A stretch of DNA of 64,000 nt from Terrimonas rubra (lineage in GTDB: Bacteria > Bacteroidota > Bacteroidia > Chitinophagales > Chitinophagaceae): NCBI RefSeq assembly GCF_042686025.1, contig NZ_JBHUOZ010000001.1, forward strand, positions 930,001 through 994,000. The letters are read 5' to 3'. The position numbers and the translations under genes are program-made. Below the pieces are notes generated by a model. That model was not told the origin of the DNA and made no database searches. It saw nothing but the letters and a program-made list of their open reading frames with translations. Numbering within the stretch: position 1 is the stretch's first letter; each line of letters opens with the position of its first letter. Positions 51,960-61,718 of the stretch are shown here, piece after piece.

Positions 51960-53375
51960 ATGATACAGCGAATAATTAAAAATGAATGGCTGCAATACAG
52001 CAGGGATAAACGTTTAAAATGGCTGATCTGTTTTTTGCTGCTTATCAGTGCCATTGCCCTATGGCATCAGTTGGATTTTCAAAGCCAGTTGCAGACTACC
52101 AGGAAGGAAGCACAACAAAAATCACGTGAAGAATGGTTGTCGCAGGAACTGAAGCACCCGCATATTGCAGCCCATTTTGGCAATTATGCCTATAAAAAAC
52201 CTTCCCTGTTACATTGCTTTGATCCGGGGCTGAGTATATATACAGGCACATCTGTCTACATGGAGCCTCACCGCCAAAACGATCTCCTCTTCAGCAAAGG
52301 ACAGGAAAGCGACACAGGCTTACGTTTCGGCTGGTTAAGCCCGGCACTGGTATGCCAGTTATTAGTTTCCTTATTGATCATTGTTTTGTCGTTCGGTAGC
52401 ATCAACGGAGAACAAGAAAAAGGGACTTTGCCTTTGCTGCTTTCACAGGGTATATCATTCAGGCAGCTGCTGTTTGCAAAAACATTCGCCGTATTCCTGG
52501 TTTTTGAAATCTTTATAACCGTCTATTTACTCATAACAGCAATTGCTGCCGCATGGCTGCTGAGCACAGACCTTATCCCGGGTAGTCTCTTTTATCTATG
52601 GTTGGTGTACAGTGCTTATTGCCTCATCTGGAGTTTGCTGGGTGTATATGTTTCTTCAAAGATTAAGCACGCTGGTGGTGCTATTGCGGTGTTATTGCTG
52701 TGCTGGATGTTTACCAATATTCTCCTGCCGCGTATCGTGGCAAATGTTGCAGAAAATGTATTTCCCCTTACTACCAACTACCAATTCAGGCGACAGATTG
52801 CTGATGCGATCGAAAAAGGACTTGATGGACACAATACACAAAGCGAAAGGGCTAAACAGATCGAGCAGGAACTATTGTCAAAATATAAAGTAGACAGCGT
52901 AGAACAATTGCCTTTCAATTTTGAAGGGTATATCATGCAGCAGGGAGAGGAATATAGCAGTAAGGTATATGATAAGTTTTGGGGAGAGGTTTTTCTCAGT
53001 TTAAAAAAGCAAAAGCAACTACAGTCATTGCTTGGCCTGGGGAGCCCGTTTGTAGCGCTGCGTAATATATCTATGGCAACATCAAACGCGAGCCTGGAAA
53101 CTGAAATTGATTTTCAGGAGCAGGCAGAACAGTACCGGCGCGATTTTGTGCAGGAACTGAATAACGATATGCGTGATAACTCGGCTTATGGCAGCTTTAA
53201 TTCCTATAAAGTAAGTAAAGATAAATACCACTCCATCGGGGATGTGGAGATAAAAAACCATCCGCTTGCCTGGTCCTTCCCGCATATAGTTCCTGACAAT
53301 GTTGGATTAATATGTTGGTTACTGGTTTTAATAATACTACTGTACAAAAGAGGAAATGCCTTCAGTTACCGCTAA
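51960..53375 (+). CDS. DUF3526 ABC-2 permease, first copy
   Basis: 471 residues. A first membrane segment (LKWLICFLLLISAIALWHQL), a long periplasmic loop, then five further segments (CQLLVSLLIIVLSFGSINGE, followed by QEKGTLPLLLSQGISFRQLL). The GTLPLLLSQG sequence after the second helix is typical of the group. Works with the ATPase at 47865. Ends ten bases before the second permease. Confidence 0.88.
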   Translation: MIQRIIKNEWLQYSRDKRLKWLICFLLLISAIALWHQLDFQSQLQTTRKEAQQKSREEWLSQELKHPHIAAHFGNYAYKKPSLLHCFDPGLSIYTGTSVYMEPHRQNDLLFSKGQESDTGLRFGWLSPALVCQLLVSLLIIVLSFGSINGEQEKGTLPLLLSQGISFRQLLFAKTFAVFLVFEIFITVYLLITAIAAAWLLSTDLIPGSLFYLWLVYSAYCLIWSLLGVYVSSKIKHAGGAIAVLLLCWMFTNILLPRIVANVAENVFPLTTNYQFRRQIADAIEKGLDGHNTQSERAKQIEQELLSKYKVDSVEQLPFNFEGYIMQQGEEYSSKVYDKFWGEVFLSLKKQKQLQSLLGLGSPFVALRNISMATSNASLETEIDFQEQAEQYRRDFVQELNNDMRDNSAYGSFNSYKVSKDKYHSIGDVEIKNHPLAWSFPHIVPDNVGLICWLLVLIILLYKRGNAFSYR

Positions 53376-53384
53376 ATAAAAAAA

Positions 53385-54833
53385 ATGAAACCGCACGATC
53401 ACCATACAGGAATTACGCTCCATTTGCAGCGCTGGCTTTTTAAAAAGCAAAGGATCAACATACTGCTATTAATAATTTTTTTATTAGCGGGTTTATACGG
53501 GCTTTACCAGGGGGCCGCTTTTAAATATAAACAGCTCCGAACAATTGAGTCTTTCAGGAATGAAAAACTCCAGGCCTTGCGAACCTTACAATCGGGCTTT
53601 GATACCGACACCACAAAACCGGAAGGGCTTGCTGCTTATAAAAAAGCCACCGGCATCATATCCAGTAACTGGAACATTGTTTTACCGGTTTATAAGCCTC
53701 CTGTAAGTACGGCCATTTTCAATATCGGGCAGGCCGATATATTCCCCTATTACTATACCATAAAAAATGAAAGCTTCTTTATGCAGCTTTTTAAACAAGG
53801 GGAAATAGCTAATCCATTGCGGTCCCTGGCGGGACATTTTGATACCAGCTTCTGGATCATTTACCTGCTTCCGCTACTGATTGTGGTATTGTGTTTTAAT
53901 ACCTTGTCGGCCGAATCTGATAATGGTAACTGGAAGCTTATTAACGGCCAGGGAATAAGCGCCAGGCAATGGGTATTATCAAAATGCCTGTTCACCGGGC
54001 TCATCACCGGAGCAATGGTTGTTTTCTTATTCTTTATTGGCCTGGCATTGAATTACTGGTGTTTTAAACAGGCTCCAACGCTCAATGATTTCCTTTTCCT
54101 GCTAATGGCAGGTATTTATCTTGTTTTCTGGCTATCGGTGGTCTATGGTATCAATGCGTATGCTAAAAACACCAGCAGCGCAGCCCTTTTGGGAGGAATT
54201 TCGTGGATATCAATTTGTTTTATTGTTCCTACACTCGTGACCACTGTTGCTGAAAAAGCGATCCCGGTCGATAACACGCTTATAAGCCGGATGTCCAGGC
54301 GACCGCAGGGTTCCCGGTTTGATGATACTGCCTTTGCAAAACAAACTATTGCCCGGCTGGGAGAACTTCACCCCCAATACAGGAATACAACGCTGCAACC
54401 TCAAAGCCCCGGTTTTGGGTTTGCCACCTATATGTCCTATCACGAATTGATGGACGACAGTAATAAAAATGCCGTGCAGGATTATTTCGCAGGTATCGAA
54501 CGGCGTCAGCAGGTAACCAACGCTTCCGTATTGCTGAACCCTGCTGCCGGTGTGGACGGTATGTTCGCTCACCTTGCGGCAAATGATGCACAATCCAATC
54601 ACCATTTTATATGGCAGGCAAAAACGCTGCACCAGGCATTGCACGATGTCTATTTTCCACCGCTATTTTTTGAGAGACAATTAACCAGGCGTGATTATGA
54701 AAAGCTGCCCCTTTTTATTTACCAGCCGGTTGGTGTTGCTGCAACCGGTATTATCACCGGCCTGGAACTATTGCTATCGGCGGCCTTCATTTTTTTAATC
54801 AGTAACAGGAAAATCAAAAAAAAGTGGTCATGA
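53385..54833 (+). CDS. DUF3526 ABC-2 permease, second copy
   Basis: 482 residues, same architecture as the preceding gene (INILLLIIFLLAGLYGLYQG, large loop, then WIIYLLPLLIVVLCFNTLSA, ESDNGNWKLINGQGISARQW). The two probably form a heterodimeric channel. The stop overlaps the next receptor by four bases (ATGA at 54830). Confidence 0.88.
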   Translation: MKPHDHHTGITLHLQRWLFKKQRINILLLIIFLLAGLYGLYQGAAFKYKQLRTIESFRNEKLQALRTLQSGFDTDTTKPEGLAAYKKATGIISSNWNIVLPVYKPPVSTAIFNIGQADIFPYYYTIKNESFFMQLFKQGEIANPLRSLAGHFDTSFWIIYLLPLLIVVLCFNTLSAESDNGNWKLINGQGISARQWVLSKCLFTGLITGAMVVFLFFIGLALNYWCFKQAPTLNDFLFLLMAGIYLVFWLSVVYGINAYAKNTSSAALLGGISWISICFIVPTLVTTVAEKAIPVDNTLISRMSRRPQGSRFDDTAFAKQTIARLGELHPQYRNTTLQPQSPGFGFATYMSYHELMDDSNKNAVQDYFAGIERRQQVTNASVLLNPAAGVDGMFAHLAANDAQSNHHFIWQAKTLHQALHDVYFPPLFFERQLTRRDYEKLPLFIYQPVGVAATGIITGLELLLSAAFIFLISNRKIKKKWS

Positions 54834-57007
54834 AAAATACAATTATATACTTACGCAGCATTCTTTTATTGCAAGCGGTAATAGTGCCGGTAACAATGCT
54901 GACAGCACAGGATACACTTACCAGGGTAAAAACCGATACCCTTGGAGAGGTTACCGTTAAAGCAAAAAAGCAACTCATCGAAATAAATAAAGGCAAGGTG
55001 ATTTTAAACCTGCAGAACAGCGCCTTAACTTCCGGGGCCTCTGCTTTTGACGCACTGAAAAAACTTCCCGGTATTACTATCGGCCAGGATGATAATATAT
55101 TGCTCCGCGGATCTGCCGGCATTAATGTAATGATTGATGGAAAAATGACCTACCTCTCCGGCAAGCAATTGACGAACCTGTTACAGGGCATGAGTGCTGA
55201 AAACCTGAGTAAGATAGAGCTGTTAGCCGCTCCTTCAGCAGAGTTTGATGCAGCGGGAAATGCGGGTATTATCAATATCGTAACGAAGAAAAGAAATACA
55301 CTGGGGTATGGAGTAGATCTTCGTTCGAGTGTTACCAAAGGACGGTACTGGATGGTGAATGAAAATATTACTGCCAGTTTAAACACCAAAAAGTGGAGTT
55401 TATACGGCTCCCTGGACTATAATACCCCGCACCGGTCAATGACCGGTAAAAGCGGCAATACCGTTGTACAAAATGGTGAAAGGCTTGAAATAAAGAGGGA
55501 TGCAGAAAACATTTACAAAATTAAATACTATACTTACCGTGCTGGTGCAGACTGGCAGGCAGGCAGGCGTCATTTGTTCAGCTTTCATTACAACGGGTAT
55601 TTTGATGATTTTAAGGCCTATAAATCTTCCAACCTCCAAATGTTTTACCCTAATGGAACACTGCATTCAAATATTCAGACACAAAATAACATCATAGAAC
55701 CTTATCATTACGATGCGGCCAATTTCAGTTATAAATTTGATATTGATACTTCAGGCAAAAAACTAACCACAGAAGCTCACTACATCAGTTACAGGAATCT
55801 TTCGGACGGAACAATGACCAGTAATACATCAAATGGCGGGTCCGGTGCAAACGGTACTACCCATGTGCTGAGGCAGCACCAGCCGGGTTTTATCACGATT
55901 AGATCTATAAAGACCGACCTCGAACTACCCTACTCAAATTTCTCTGTAAAAGCCGGTGTAAAATATGCGATCACTGCTAATGATAATGAATACCGGTTTG
56001 ATTCCTTACTTGCCGGTGATTTTACAGAGGCTGAATCCATGTCCAATCATTTCAAATATGAAGAAAAGATATTCGCAGCTTATGCTTCGGTGTCGCGGAA
56101 GTTTAACCAGACCTCAGTAGAAGCCGGCCTGCGTCTTGAAAACACTTATGCCAGGGGATATACGGTAAAACAGGATTTGAACAATACCTGGAATTATACC
56201 AGGCTATTCCCCAGCCTGTCTATCGATCATGTTATAAATGAAAAAAACAAGATCAACCTCTCCCTGAGCAGGAGAATTAACCGGCCTTCGTATAGCGACC
56301 TGAACCCGGTGCGTTGGTACAACGACCAATATTTTTATTACTCCGGTAACCCGGAACTGCAACCGGAAATGGCATGGCTGGTTTCAAGCGCCTATACACT
56401 TCGAAATAAATACATACTCACCGCCACTTATGGATTACGTGATAATTACCTGGGCAGGCAATTAGTTGTAGACCCTTCCAGTGGTTCCATAAAAAGTCAA
56501 ACCGCTAACTTCAAAAACGCTAAACGCCTTGACCTGGATATCTCACTCCCCTTTTCTGTTACATCGTTCTGGGACTTACAGCTGAGCTCAGGCGTAAACT
56601 ATACTACCTACCCTATATCCATCATTGCAGGGTTCAAACAGCTTTCTTTATGGGCCGGAAACATTCAGTTGCAGCAACAGGTGCGATTACCTTATGACCT
56701 GCAGCTACAAGTATCGTCCTCTTTATATTCCGGCGAACTTATGGGCATCTATAAATCAGCTGATTTTTTTTATATGGATATCGGCCTGAAAAGATCGTTT
56801 TTAAAAAACAAGCTGGTACTTCAGTTAACCGGCAGTGATTTACTGCGGACCAACCGGTATAAAGCCACATCGCAGACAGATATTTCGGATTATCGATACA
56901 ACGATCGTTCAGACTCCAGAAGGGTAGCGTTTTCTATCCGTTATCATATAGGCGGTAAACTGTTGAATAAAAAAGCAAGCACTATTGAGGAACAGGAACG
57001 TTTATAA
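54830..57007 (+). CDS. OMP_b-brl-type TonB-dependent receptor
   Basis: 725 residues from the ATG at 54830, chosen over GTG at 54824 because of the ATGA overlap. Signal peptide, then plug (TLGEVTVKAKKQLIEINKGK, ASAFDALKKLPGITIGQDDN, GIINIVTKKRNTLGYG). The barrel belongs to the Outer_membrane_beta-barrel (PF14905-like) group. It lacks a leading carboxypeptidase domain. A second receptor in one operon implies two ligand forms or a separate export/signalling path. Confidence 0.9.
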   Translation: MKNTIIYLRSILLLQAVIVPVTMLTAQDTLTRVKTDTLGEVTVKAKKQLIEINKGKVILNLQNSALTSGASAFDALKKLPGITIGQDDNILLRGSAGINVMIDGKMTYLSGKQLTNLLQGMSAENLSKIELLAAPSAEFDAAGNAGIINIVTKKRNTLGYGVDLRSSVTKGRYWMVNENITASLNTKKWSLYGSLDYNTPHRSMTGKSGNTVVQNGERLEIKRDAENIYKIKYYTYRAGADWQAGRRHLFSFHYNGYFDDFKAYKSSNLQMFYPNGTLHSNIQTQNNIIEPYHYDAANFSYKFDIDTSGKKLTTEAHYISYRNLSDGTMTSNTSNGGSGANGTTHVLRQHQPGFITIRSIKTDLELPYSNFSVKAGVKYAITANDNEYRFDSLLAGDFTEAESMSNHFKYEEKIFAAYASVSRKFNQTSVEAGLRLENTYARGYTVKQDLNNTWNYTRLFPSLSIDHVINEKNKINLSLSRRINRPSYSDLNPVRWYNDQYFYYSGNPELQPEMAWLVSSAYTLRNKYILTATYGLRDNYLGRQLVVDPSSGSIKSQTANFKNAKRLDLDISLPFSVTSFWDLQLSSGVNYTTYPISIIAGFKQLSLWAGNIQLQQQVRLPYDLQLQVSSSLYSGELMGIYKSADFFYMDIGLKRSFLKNKLVLQLTGSDLLRTNRYKATSQTDISDYRYNDRSDSRRVAFSIRYHIGGKLLNKKASTIEEQERL

Positions 57008-57026
57008 AAGCAGTTAACCTCTTTTT

Positions 57027-58436
57027 ATGTCCGGTAAAAGACAAATGATATTACAGGATGATCTTTGGCGTTTAATGGTCCGCCTGTCATTGCCCGGTAT
57101 TGTGGGCATGCTGGTCATTGCAGTGAACTCCTTTGTGGATGCATTATACGTTGGCCGTTTTGTTGGCGCTGAAGCACTGGCAGGGGTTTCCATGACCATC
57201 CCGCTTACGGTATTAAATACGGCTTTACTCAACCTTGTTGCTGCCGGGGCCAATTCGCTCTTAAGCCGGAGCATTGGAAGTGAAGATACCGCTACGCAGG
57301 ATAGCGTGTTTGCACATATATTGCTGCTTTGTATTGCAGTGTCAGTTCTGCTGATGGTACCCGGTATTTTTTTTGCTGAAGAAGTTATTGGCATAACAGG
57401 AGCGACGGGGCGGGTGCTACACCACGGCGTTGAGTATTATACCATCTCGCAAGCGGGGTGTTTTTTTAGCATTTTCGGATTGGTTAGCTCCGGCCTTATT
57501 CGTGCAGAAGGTCAAATAAAAAGAGCCATGTTTATCAGCATTAGCGGCGTTTTGATCAATGTGCTGCTGAACCCTGTATTTATTGTCTGGCTTAAAATGG
57601 GTGTACAGGGTTCCGCATGGGCAACGGTATTGTCTATGTTTTTCTATTGCCTGCTAACTACCCGGTATTTCCAGTCCGGGAAAAGTGTAGTCAAGATCCG
57701 GCTCGGTTTACAAATTTGGAAAAAACAGATATTCAGGGATATTTTAGCCGTTGGAGTTTCGGCTATGTTAATGCAGTTAAGTAGTTTTATCAGGCAACTG
57801 TTTTTATTTAAGGCGGTTACACGATATGGTACAGATACCCAGGTTGCTTTATTTTCTGCTGTCTATCGTTTATTTACTTTCTCGGTCATTCCCGTTTTTG
57901 GCATCCTTCAATCCCTGCAACCTGTAGTAGGCATTAATTACGGGGCAGGACAACAAAAACGGAGCAGGGCTGCAGTAGCGGTTTTCCTCACTGGCTGTAT
58001 CGTACTAATGCTGGTCATAGCACTGCCTTCCTTTATTTTTCCCAGGGAAGTACTCAGCTTACTGGTACCTGGTATTACACTCAACGCAGGAGGGCTGTTT
58101 TATTTCAGGATGGTATTGATCATACTGTTGATGGCCCCGGTATCTTCGGTAAGTATTGTTTACCTGCAGGCAACAGGTAATGCAACATGGTCTGCCTGGC
58201 TGGCAGGTGGGCGTGAGCTTGTTTTATTCCTGCCGCTTGTGCTGCTTTTACCCCAACTCTATGGTCATGCAGGCGTATACTATACATTAGTGATTGAGAA
58301 TTTTTTATACATGCTGATCGTACTCATGGTACTTCGCTACTACATGAAAAACATGCCAGTGCTTGATGGCTCCTCCAATAGTTTTACCCTCTCTTTTCGT
58401 TTCTTCCATTTGTTCAATAGAAAAGCGGGCAAATAA
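57027..58436 (+). CDS. MATE-family exporter with antisense tail
   Basis: 469 residues, twelve membrane segments (VRLSLPGIVGMLVIAVNSFV, DALYVGRFVGAEALAGVSMT). Likely an Na+ or H+ driven exporter. It is in line with the peptide operon, 19 bases after the second receptor, and could export the mature product or protect the cell. The last 44 residues (NMPVLDGSSNSFTLSFRFFH) are encoded opposite the methyltransferase gene and look like an antisense extension rather than a normal MATE tail. Confidence 0.9.
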   Translation: MSGKRQMILQDDLWRLMVRLSLPGIVGMLVIAVNSFVDALYVGRFVGAEALAGVSMTIPLTVLNTALLNLVAAGANSLLSRSIGSEDTATQDSVFAHILLLCIAVSVLLMVPGIFFAEEVIGITGATGRVLHHGVEYYTISQAGCFFSIFGLVSSGLIRAEGQIKRAMFISISGVLINVLLNPVFIVWLKMGVQGSAWATVLSMFFYCLLTTRYFQSGKSVVKIRLGLQIWKKQIFRDILAVGVSAMLMQLSSFIRQLFLFKAVTRYGTDTQVALFSAVYRLFTFSVIPVFGILQSLQPVVGINYGAGQQKRSRAAVAVFLTGCIVLMLVIALPSFIFPREVLSLLVPGITLNAGGLFYFRMVLIILLMAPVSSVSIVYLQATGNATWSAWLAGGRELVLFLPLVLLLPQLYGHAGVYYTLVIENFLYMLIVLMVLRYYMKNMPVLDGSSNSFTLSFRFFHLFNRKAGK

Positions 58437-58931
58437 TTCTTGCAGCTCTGCCTGCGTGTGAAAAGTCATATCTTTTCTTATAGCCCAGGAATCTTCTGTT
58501 CCGAAAAAATGGCCTGCAAAACGTGATCCGGGTTGTAATGCGTCGAGTATTTTTTTCCAAAGCCTTCCAAAATGCGCAGGAGAACAAAATGGAAGAGAAA
58601 ATGAGGCATTGATCAACATCGCAGGTTCGAGCTCAACTTCTTCAAATGGTTGATGGATAATATTTAAATTGATGGCATCACCAGGAGCAACCAACTGTTT
58701 CAGCTTTTCCCCAGCGGCATGCTCTTTATCAATAGCTGTTAGTTGCCAGCCATTGGCCAGCAGGGCAATACTATCAATTCCGTTTCCAAAACCAAGATCA
58801 ATCGCTCTTTTTTGCCCGGGAGCAATTTGTTCTTTACCAAACTGTTCAAGCGCAAAGGCAAGAGTGGCGGCAGGAGTGAGTGTTTGCTTTGAAAGGGTGT
58901 TGTAGTGAAGGCTCCAGGTGGGCTGTTCCAT
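58305..58931 (-). CDS. Class I SAM-dependent methyltransferase
   Basis: 208 residues. Motif I is AIDLGFGNGIDSIALL, then QLTAIDKEHAAGEKL, and LINASFSLPFCSPAHFGRLW. KHWHVFHVVAKYHEYDQHV ends it. Similar to small tellurite-resistance/thiopurine-type methyltransferases. It converges on the MATE gene and overlaps it by 132 bases. Probably not part of the peptide operon. Confidence 0.85.
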   Translation of the reverse strand: MEQPTWSLHYNTLSKQTLTPAATLAFALEQFGKEQIAPGQKRAIDLGFGNGIDSIALLANGWQLTAIDKEHAAGEKLKQLVAPGDAINLNIIHQPFEEVELEPAMLINASFSLPFCSPAHFGRLWKKILDALQPGSRFAGHFFGTEDSWAIRKDMTFHTQAELQELFARFSIEQMEETKREGKTIGGAIKHWHVFHVVAKYHEYDQHV

Positions 58932-59133
58932 AAAATATTTGGGGTTAGTTCCAAAAACTTGTGTAATAAAATTAAAGAATTATCTGTTATGTCCGGAGCA
59001 CTAACTCCTTTATTTTGACTCCTTAACACCACTGTTCATTTACATCATAATTATACCGTAAAGCATCACAAGATCGAAAAGAAATTTCGTACAGGATAAT
59101 GTTCTGCTCTTTTTTGAGCGGGAGTCATGATGA

Positions 59134-59733
59134 CTATTTGTTGATCAATTTCAAGATAAATTCAATCTTCTTATCCTGCTTGTCCCATGTGGAAATTTCT
59201 TCCCTGATCTCTTCGGGAAACTTTTTTTTAATATCCCTTAACGCATTGCCAATGGACTTCCTTAAGTATAAGCTTTCTGTCCGTTTATTGGAACTGATCA
59301 ATTCAATAGCTGTTTTAGGGTTTTCTCTGAAAAAATCTCGGCTCGTCCATATCCGCAGCCCTTCCGTTACTGCCCTGGCAATATTGCTGTTCTTATGCTT
59401 TATCCAGAACTTGATTTTTACCAGCGACTTTTCATACCCCTTGTTTTTACAATAAGCATCAAACGCTTTTGCCAGCATTTCCTGAACCCTCCAGTTTTCA
59501 TCTTGTGAAACCGTTTTTTCAAGCAGTTCCAAGGCCTTTTTATTTATCACCGCCAGCTCACCCAATAAATAAGTTCCCAGCATCCTCACCTGGTAAGGTT
59601 GGGTGCTTTCAATAAAACGCTGTGCAAGTTCAAAATGATCAATACGATCATCCTGTAGAATAACCTGCCCTGCTTCAATTATATGGTTGAACCCATGTTC
59701 AATCTTCGATATTTTATCAAGTAACGCCTTCAT
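59134..59733 (-). CDS. HEAT-repeat/AlkD-like DNA alkylation repair protein
   Basis: 199 residues, all-helical. ENWRVQEMLAKAFDAYCKNK and NSNIARAVTEGLRIWTSRDF have the WxxxE and Arg-Trp pattern of AlkD-like HEAT proteins that recognise damaged bases. Shorter than AlkD (about 230), and the catalytic Asp/Trp pair cannot be confirmed by eye. The 59734-60036 gap after it has no supported feature. Confidence 0.7.
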   Translation of the reverse strand: MKALLDKISKIEHGFNHIIEAGQVILQDDRIDHFELAQRFIESTQPYQVRMLGTYLLGELAVINKKALELLEKTVSQDENWRVQEMLAKAFDAYCKNKGYEKSLVKIKFWIKHKNSNIARAVTEGLRIWTSRDFFRENPKTAIELISSNKRTESLYLRKSIGNALRDIKKKFPEEIREEISTWDKQDKKIEFILKLINK

Positions 59734-60036
59734 TTACTGACATATTAATTAGATGTAAAACCCGCCTATACAGAACGGCAGGAAAATACGTAAAAATCAG
59801 CCCGTTTTTCTTGTATTTAAAAAACAGCAGCCTATTTATTTGTACAAATTAAAAAGGTAAAAGACAATTTTCCCGGCATAAAGTGTGGCACAAAATAACA
59901 GAGACATGGGGCTTCACAAGTATTTGCATGCAACCGCCCAACCTGATATGTTGCAGTCAGGCAAAAACTCTTTGCAGTAATTAAGCGGGTTACAAAGTAG
60001 TTCTCTTACACTAATGAACAATGGTGGTCCTGGTAC

Positions 60037-60501
60037 CTATTGTTTCTTAAACAGGGCGATCGTTTCTCTTTTATCATCATTTAATGCCAGCGTATCACCC
60101 GTTATTTTGTAGGTTCTTGCATTACCCAGGGCTTTCATAAACTGCGTTTCTATGTCAAGGTTAGGACAAGCCATTTGTGTAGAAATGATTTCAGATATCT
60201 TAATACTGTCTGCTGCGCTGATATGAACATTTGCGCCAAACCCGTTACATCCCAGGTTACCACCCGTGCTGACCAGGTTGGTAAATTTAAGATGCGGATA
60301 GTTTGGAAAAGAAGTATCTAACGCAATGCCTGAGCCATTCAGCTTCACCAGCTTCCATTCTTTATTTAAAAGCTCTTCAGCCGTAGCAGTACTTTCAACA
60401 GCATTCGCAGGTTGTGCAGTTTCGGAGGGTTCTTTTGTTTGCTGGTTATTACAGGCCGCAAAACCAAAAGCCACCGCAAAGAATAGCATACTTTTAAGCA
60501 T
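60037..60501 (-). CDS. META-domain lipoprotein
   Basis: About 154 residues. The start is Met at 60501 (LKSMLFFAVAFGFAACNNQQ), with lipid Cys17. META domain: WKLVKLNGSGIALDTSFPNY, GGNLGCNGFGANVHI, STQMACPNLDIETQFMKALG. META proteins of Gram-negatives (HslJ-like) are envelope proteins linked to stress. Single gene. Confidence 0.9.
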   Translation of the reverse strand: MLKSMLFFAVAFGFAACNNQQTKEPSETAQPANAVESTATAEELLNKEWKLVKLNGSGIALDTSFPNYPHLKFTNLVSTGGNLGCNGFGANVHISAADSIKISEIISTQMACPNLDIETQFMKALGNARTYKITGDTLALNDDKRETIALFKKQ

Positions 60502-60534
60502 ATCATTAGTGTTTAAATCAATGTTAATATACAA

Positions 60535-60968
60535 ATATTATATCAATTGACAAACCCGTACATTTCAGGCGGCATAGTGAATACGGACGGCTATATTGCT
60601 GTTGCGCCCTATACTTCTTATTGATGAAGAAAAAGACATAGTCAAATATTCCACCCTGATCGCCGTTCGTAAAAAACACATACCCGTTCTTTTGTTTCCT
60701 GAAAGTCACAAGATCAGTTTGAACCAATATGGGTATACTCAAATGTAACCGGCTAAAAAACATGTTAAAATGAAAGCCCGGTCCTGATTTTTTTTCATAA
60801 AACTGACAAAATATCTTTCCCGGTTTTATTGCCTCCTGGACTGGCACAGCTCTTGTGGCAGTGAAAATGATAGCTACACTATCAGGTAATTTAATTCATA
60901 GAGCGTGTCTTTACCTATTGTTCAAGGTAAAAAAGCGTATTTATTTTTTAATGTAAAACTTGTTAGTT
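60535..60968. other. Intergenic stretch without a supported gene
   Basis: A 107-codon frame on the minus strand covers most of it but has only a GTG start and no recognisable family. I cannot support a gene here. Confidence 0.3.
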
Positions 60969-61091
60969 ATGTGGAAAGAACTTGTGAAACCAATCGTTAC
61001 AACTTGGGAACAATGCCGCAAAATGATCCGGCAATTTTTTAACCGGGACGACAATGATCCTTATGGCAATAACCCCTATGTCATCATCTAG
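60969..61091 (+). CDS. 40-residue peptide, Asn/Asp/Tyr-rich tail
   Basis: MWKELVKPIVTTWEQCRKMI is followed by a 20-residue tail (RQFFNRDDNDPYGNNPYVII). ATG start and a clean stop. The basic helix plus an acidic/Asn-rich tail resembles small secreted or precursor peptides, but there is no clear cleavage site or enzyme gene beside it. The 97-residue protein follows by 85 bases, probably in the same unit. Could also be a small regulatory protein. Confidence 0.45.
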   Translation: MWKELVKPIVTTWEQCRKMIRQFFNRDDNDPYGNNPYVII

Positions 61092-61176
61092 GTGTTACCA
61101 ACTTTTGCCAGGTAAAGCACAGAGATCAACTGGCTTTTTTATACCGGAAATAAATCATTCATGAAAGGTTAGGGAG

Positions 61177-61470
61177 ATGTACTTTATTCTTGTCCATATA
61201 AAAACGCGGGAAGGCACTATTGAAATTGGAAGGTATTTGCTTGGCCGTGACGAATCTTTTGCAATGGAAACCTTCGCATCCTTACAGGGTAATGATAACC
61301 GGGAAGACAGTTTGTGTATCCGACTGGACCTGGTATACGAGTCTCCGGGAGCCTTGCCTGTATGCCTGAAAACTATTGCCTGCAGGTTAAAGGAGTATAC
61401 CCAAAACTGTGCATTATTGACAAAAGAGATCTTCCGTCATTTTATGCTGGAAGATGAGGCTTCCTGGTAG
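61177..61470 (+). CDS. Small conserved-looking protein, unknown
   Basis: 97 residues, soluble. It resembles an uncharacterised Bacteroidota family with the pattern LLGRDESFAMETFASLQGND, LRLDLVYESPGALPVCLKTI, ACRLKEYTQNCALLTKEIFR. This resemblance is from memory. Downstream of the 40-residue peptide. Function unknown. Confidence 0.6.
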   Translation: MYFILVHIKTREGTIEIGRYLLGRDESFAMETFASLQGNDNREDSLCIRLDLVYESPGALPVCLKTIACRLKEYTQNCALLTKEIFRHFMLEDEASW

Positions 61471-61718
61471 CGATTGAAGTTATAATAGGATATAGCCTGA
61501 TACCGGCTTTTATTTCACCATTTGGTTGTCAATTACACTAACGTCCGCTATGAACAGAAGTAGAAAATGTTCAGTTCATTTTATGAAGAAACACGTTCAT
61601 CAAATATTGTAATCACCAGGTAATTAAATTTGCACCTCTTCGAACCTGATTTATGAAATTTCTTTTCGCCCGCCTCTAAGCCTGAACCTATTTTTTTTTA
61701 TTTTAAAATTTTTCAGTT

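Noticed and set aside
60524..60847. 107-codon frame on the minus strand
   Set aside because: Only a GTG start, no recognisable motif, unusual residue mix and overlap with the end of the META-gene upstream region. Not enough to call a gene.
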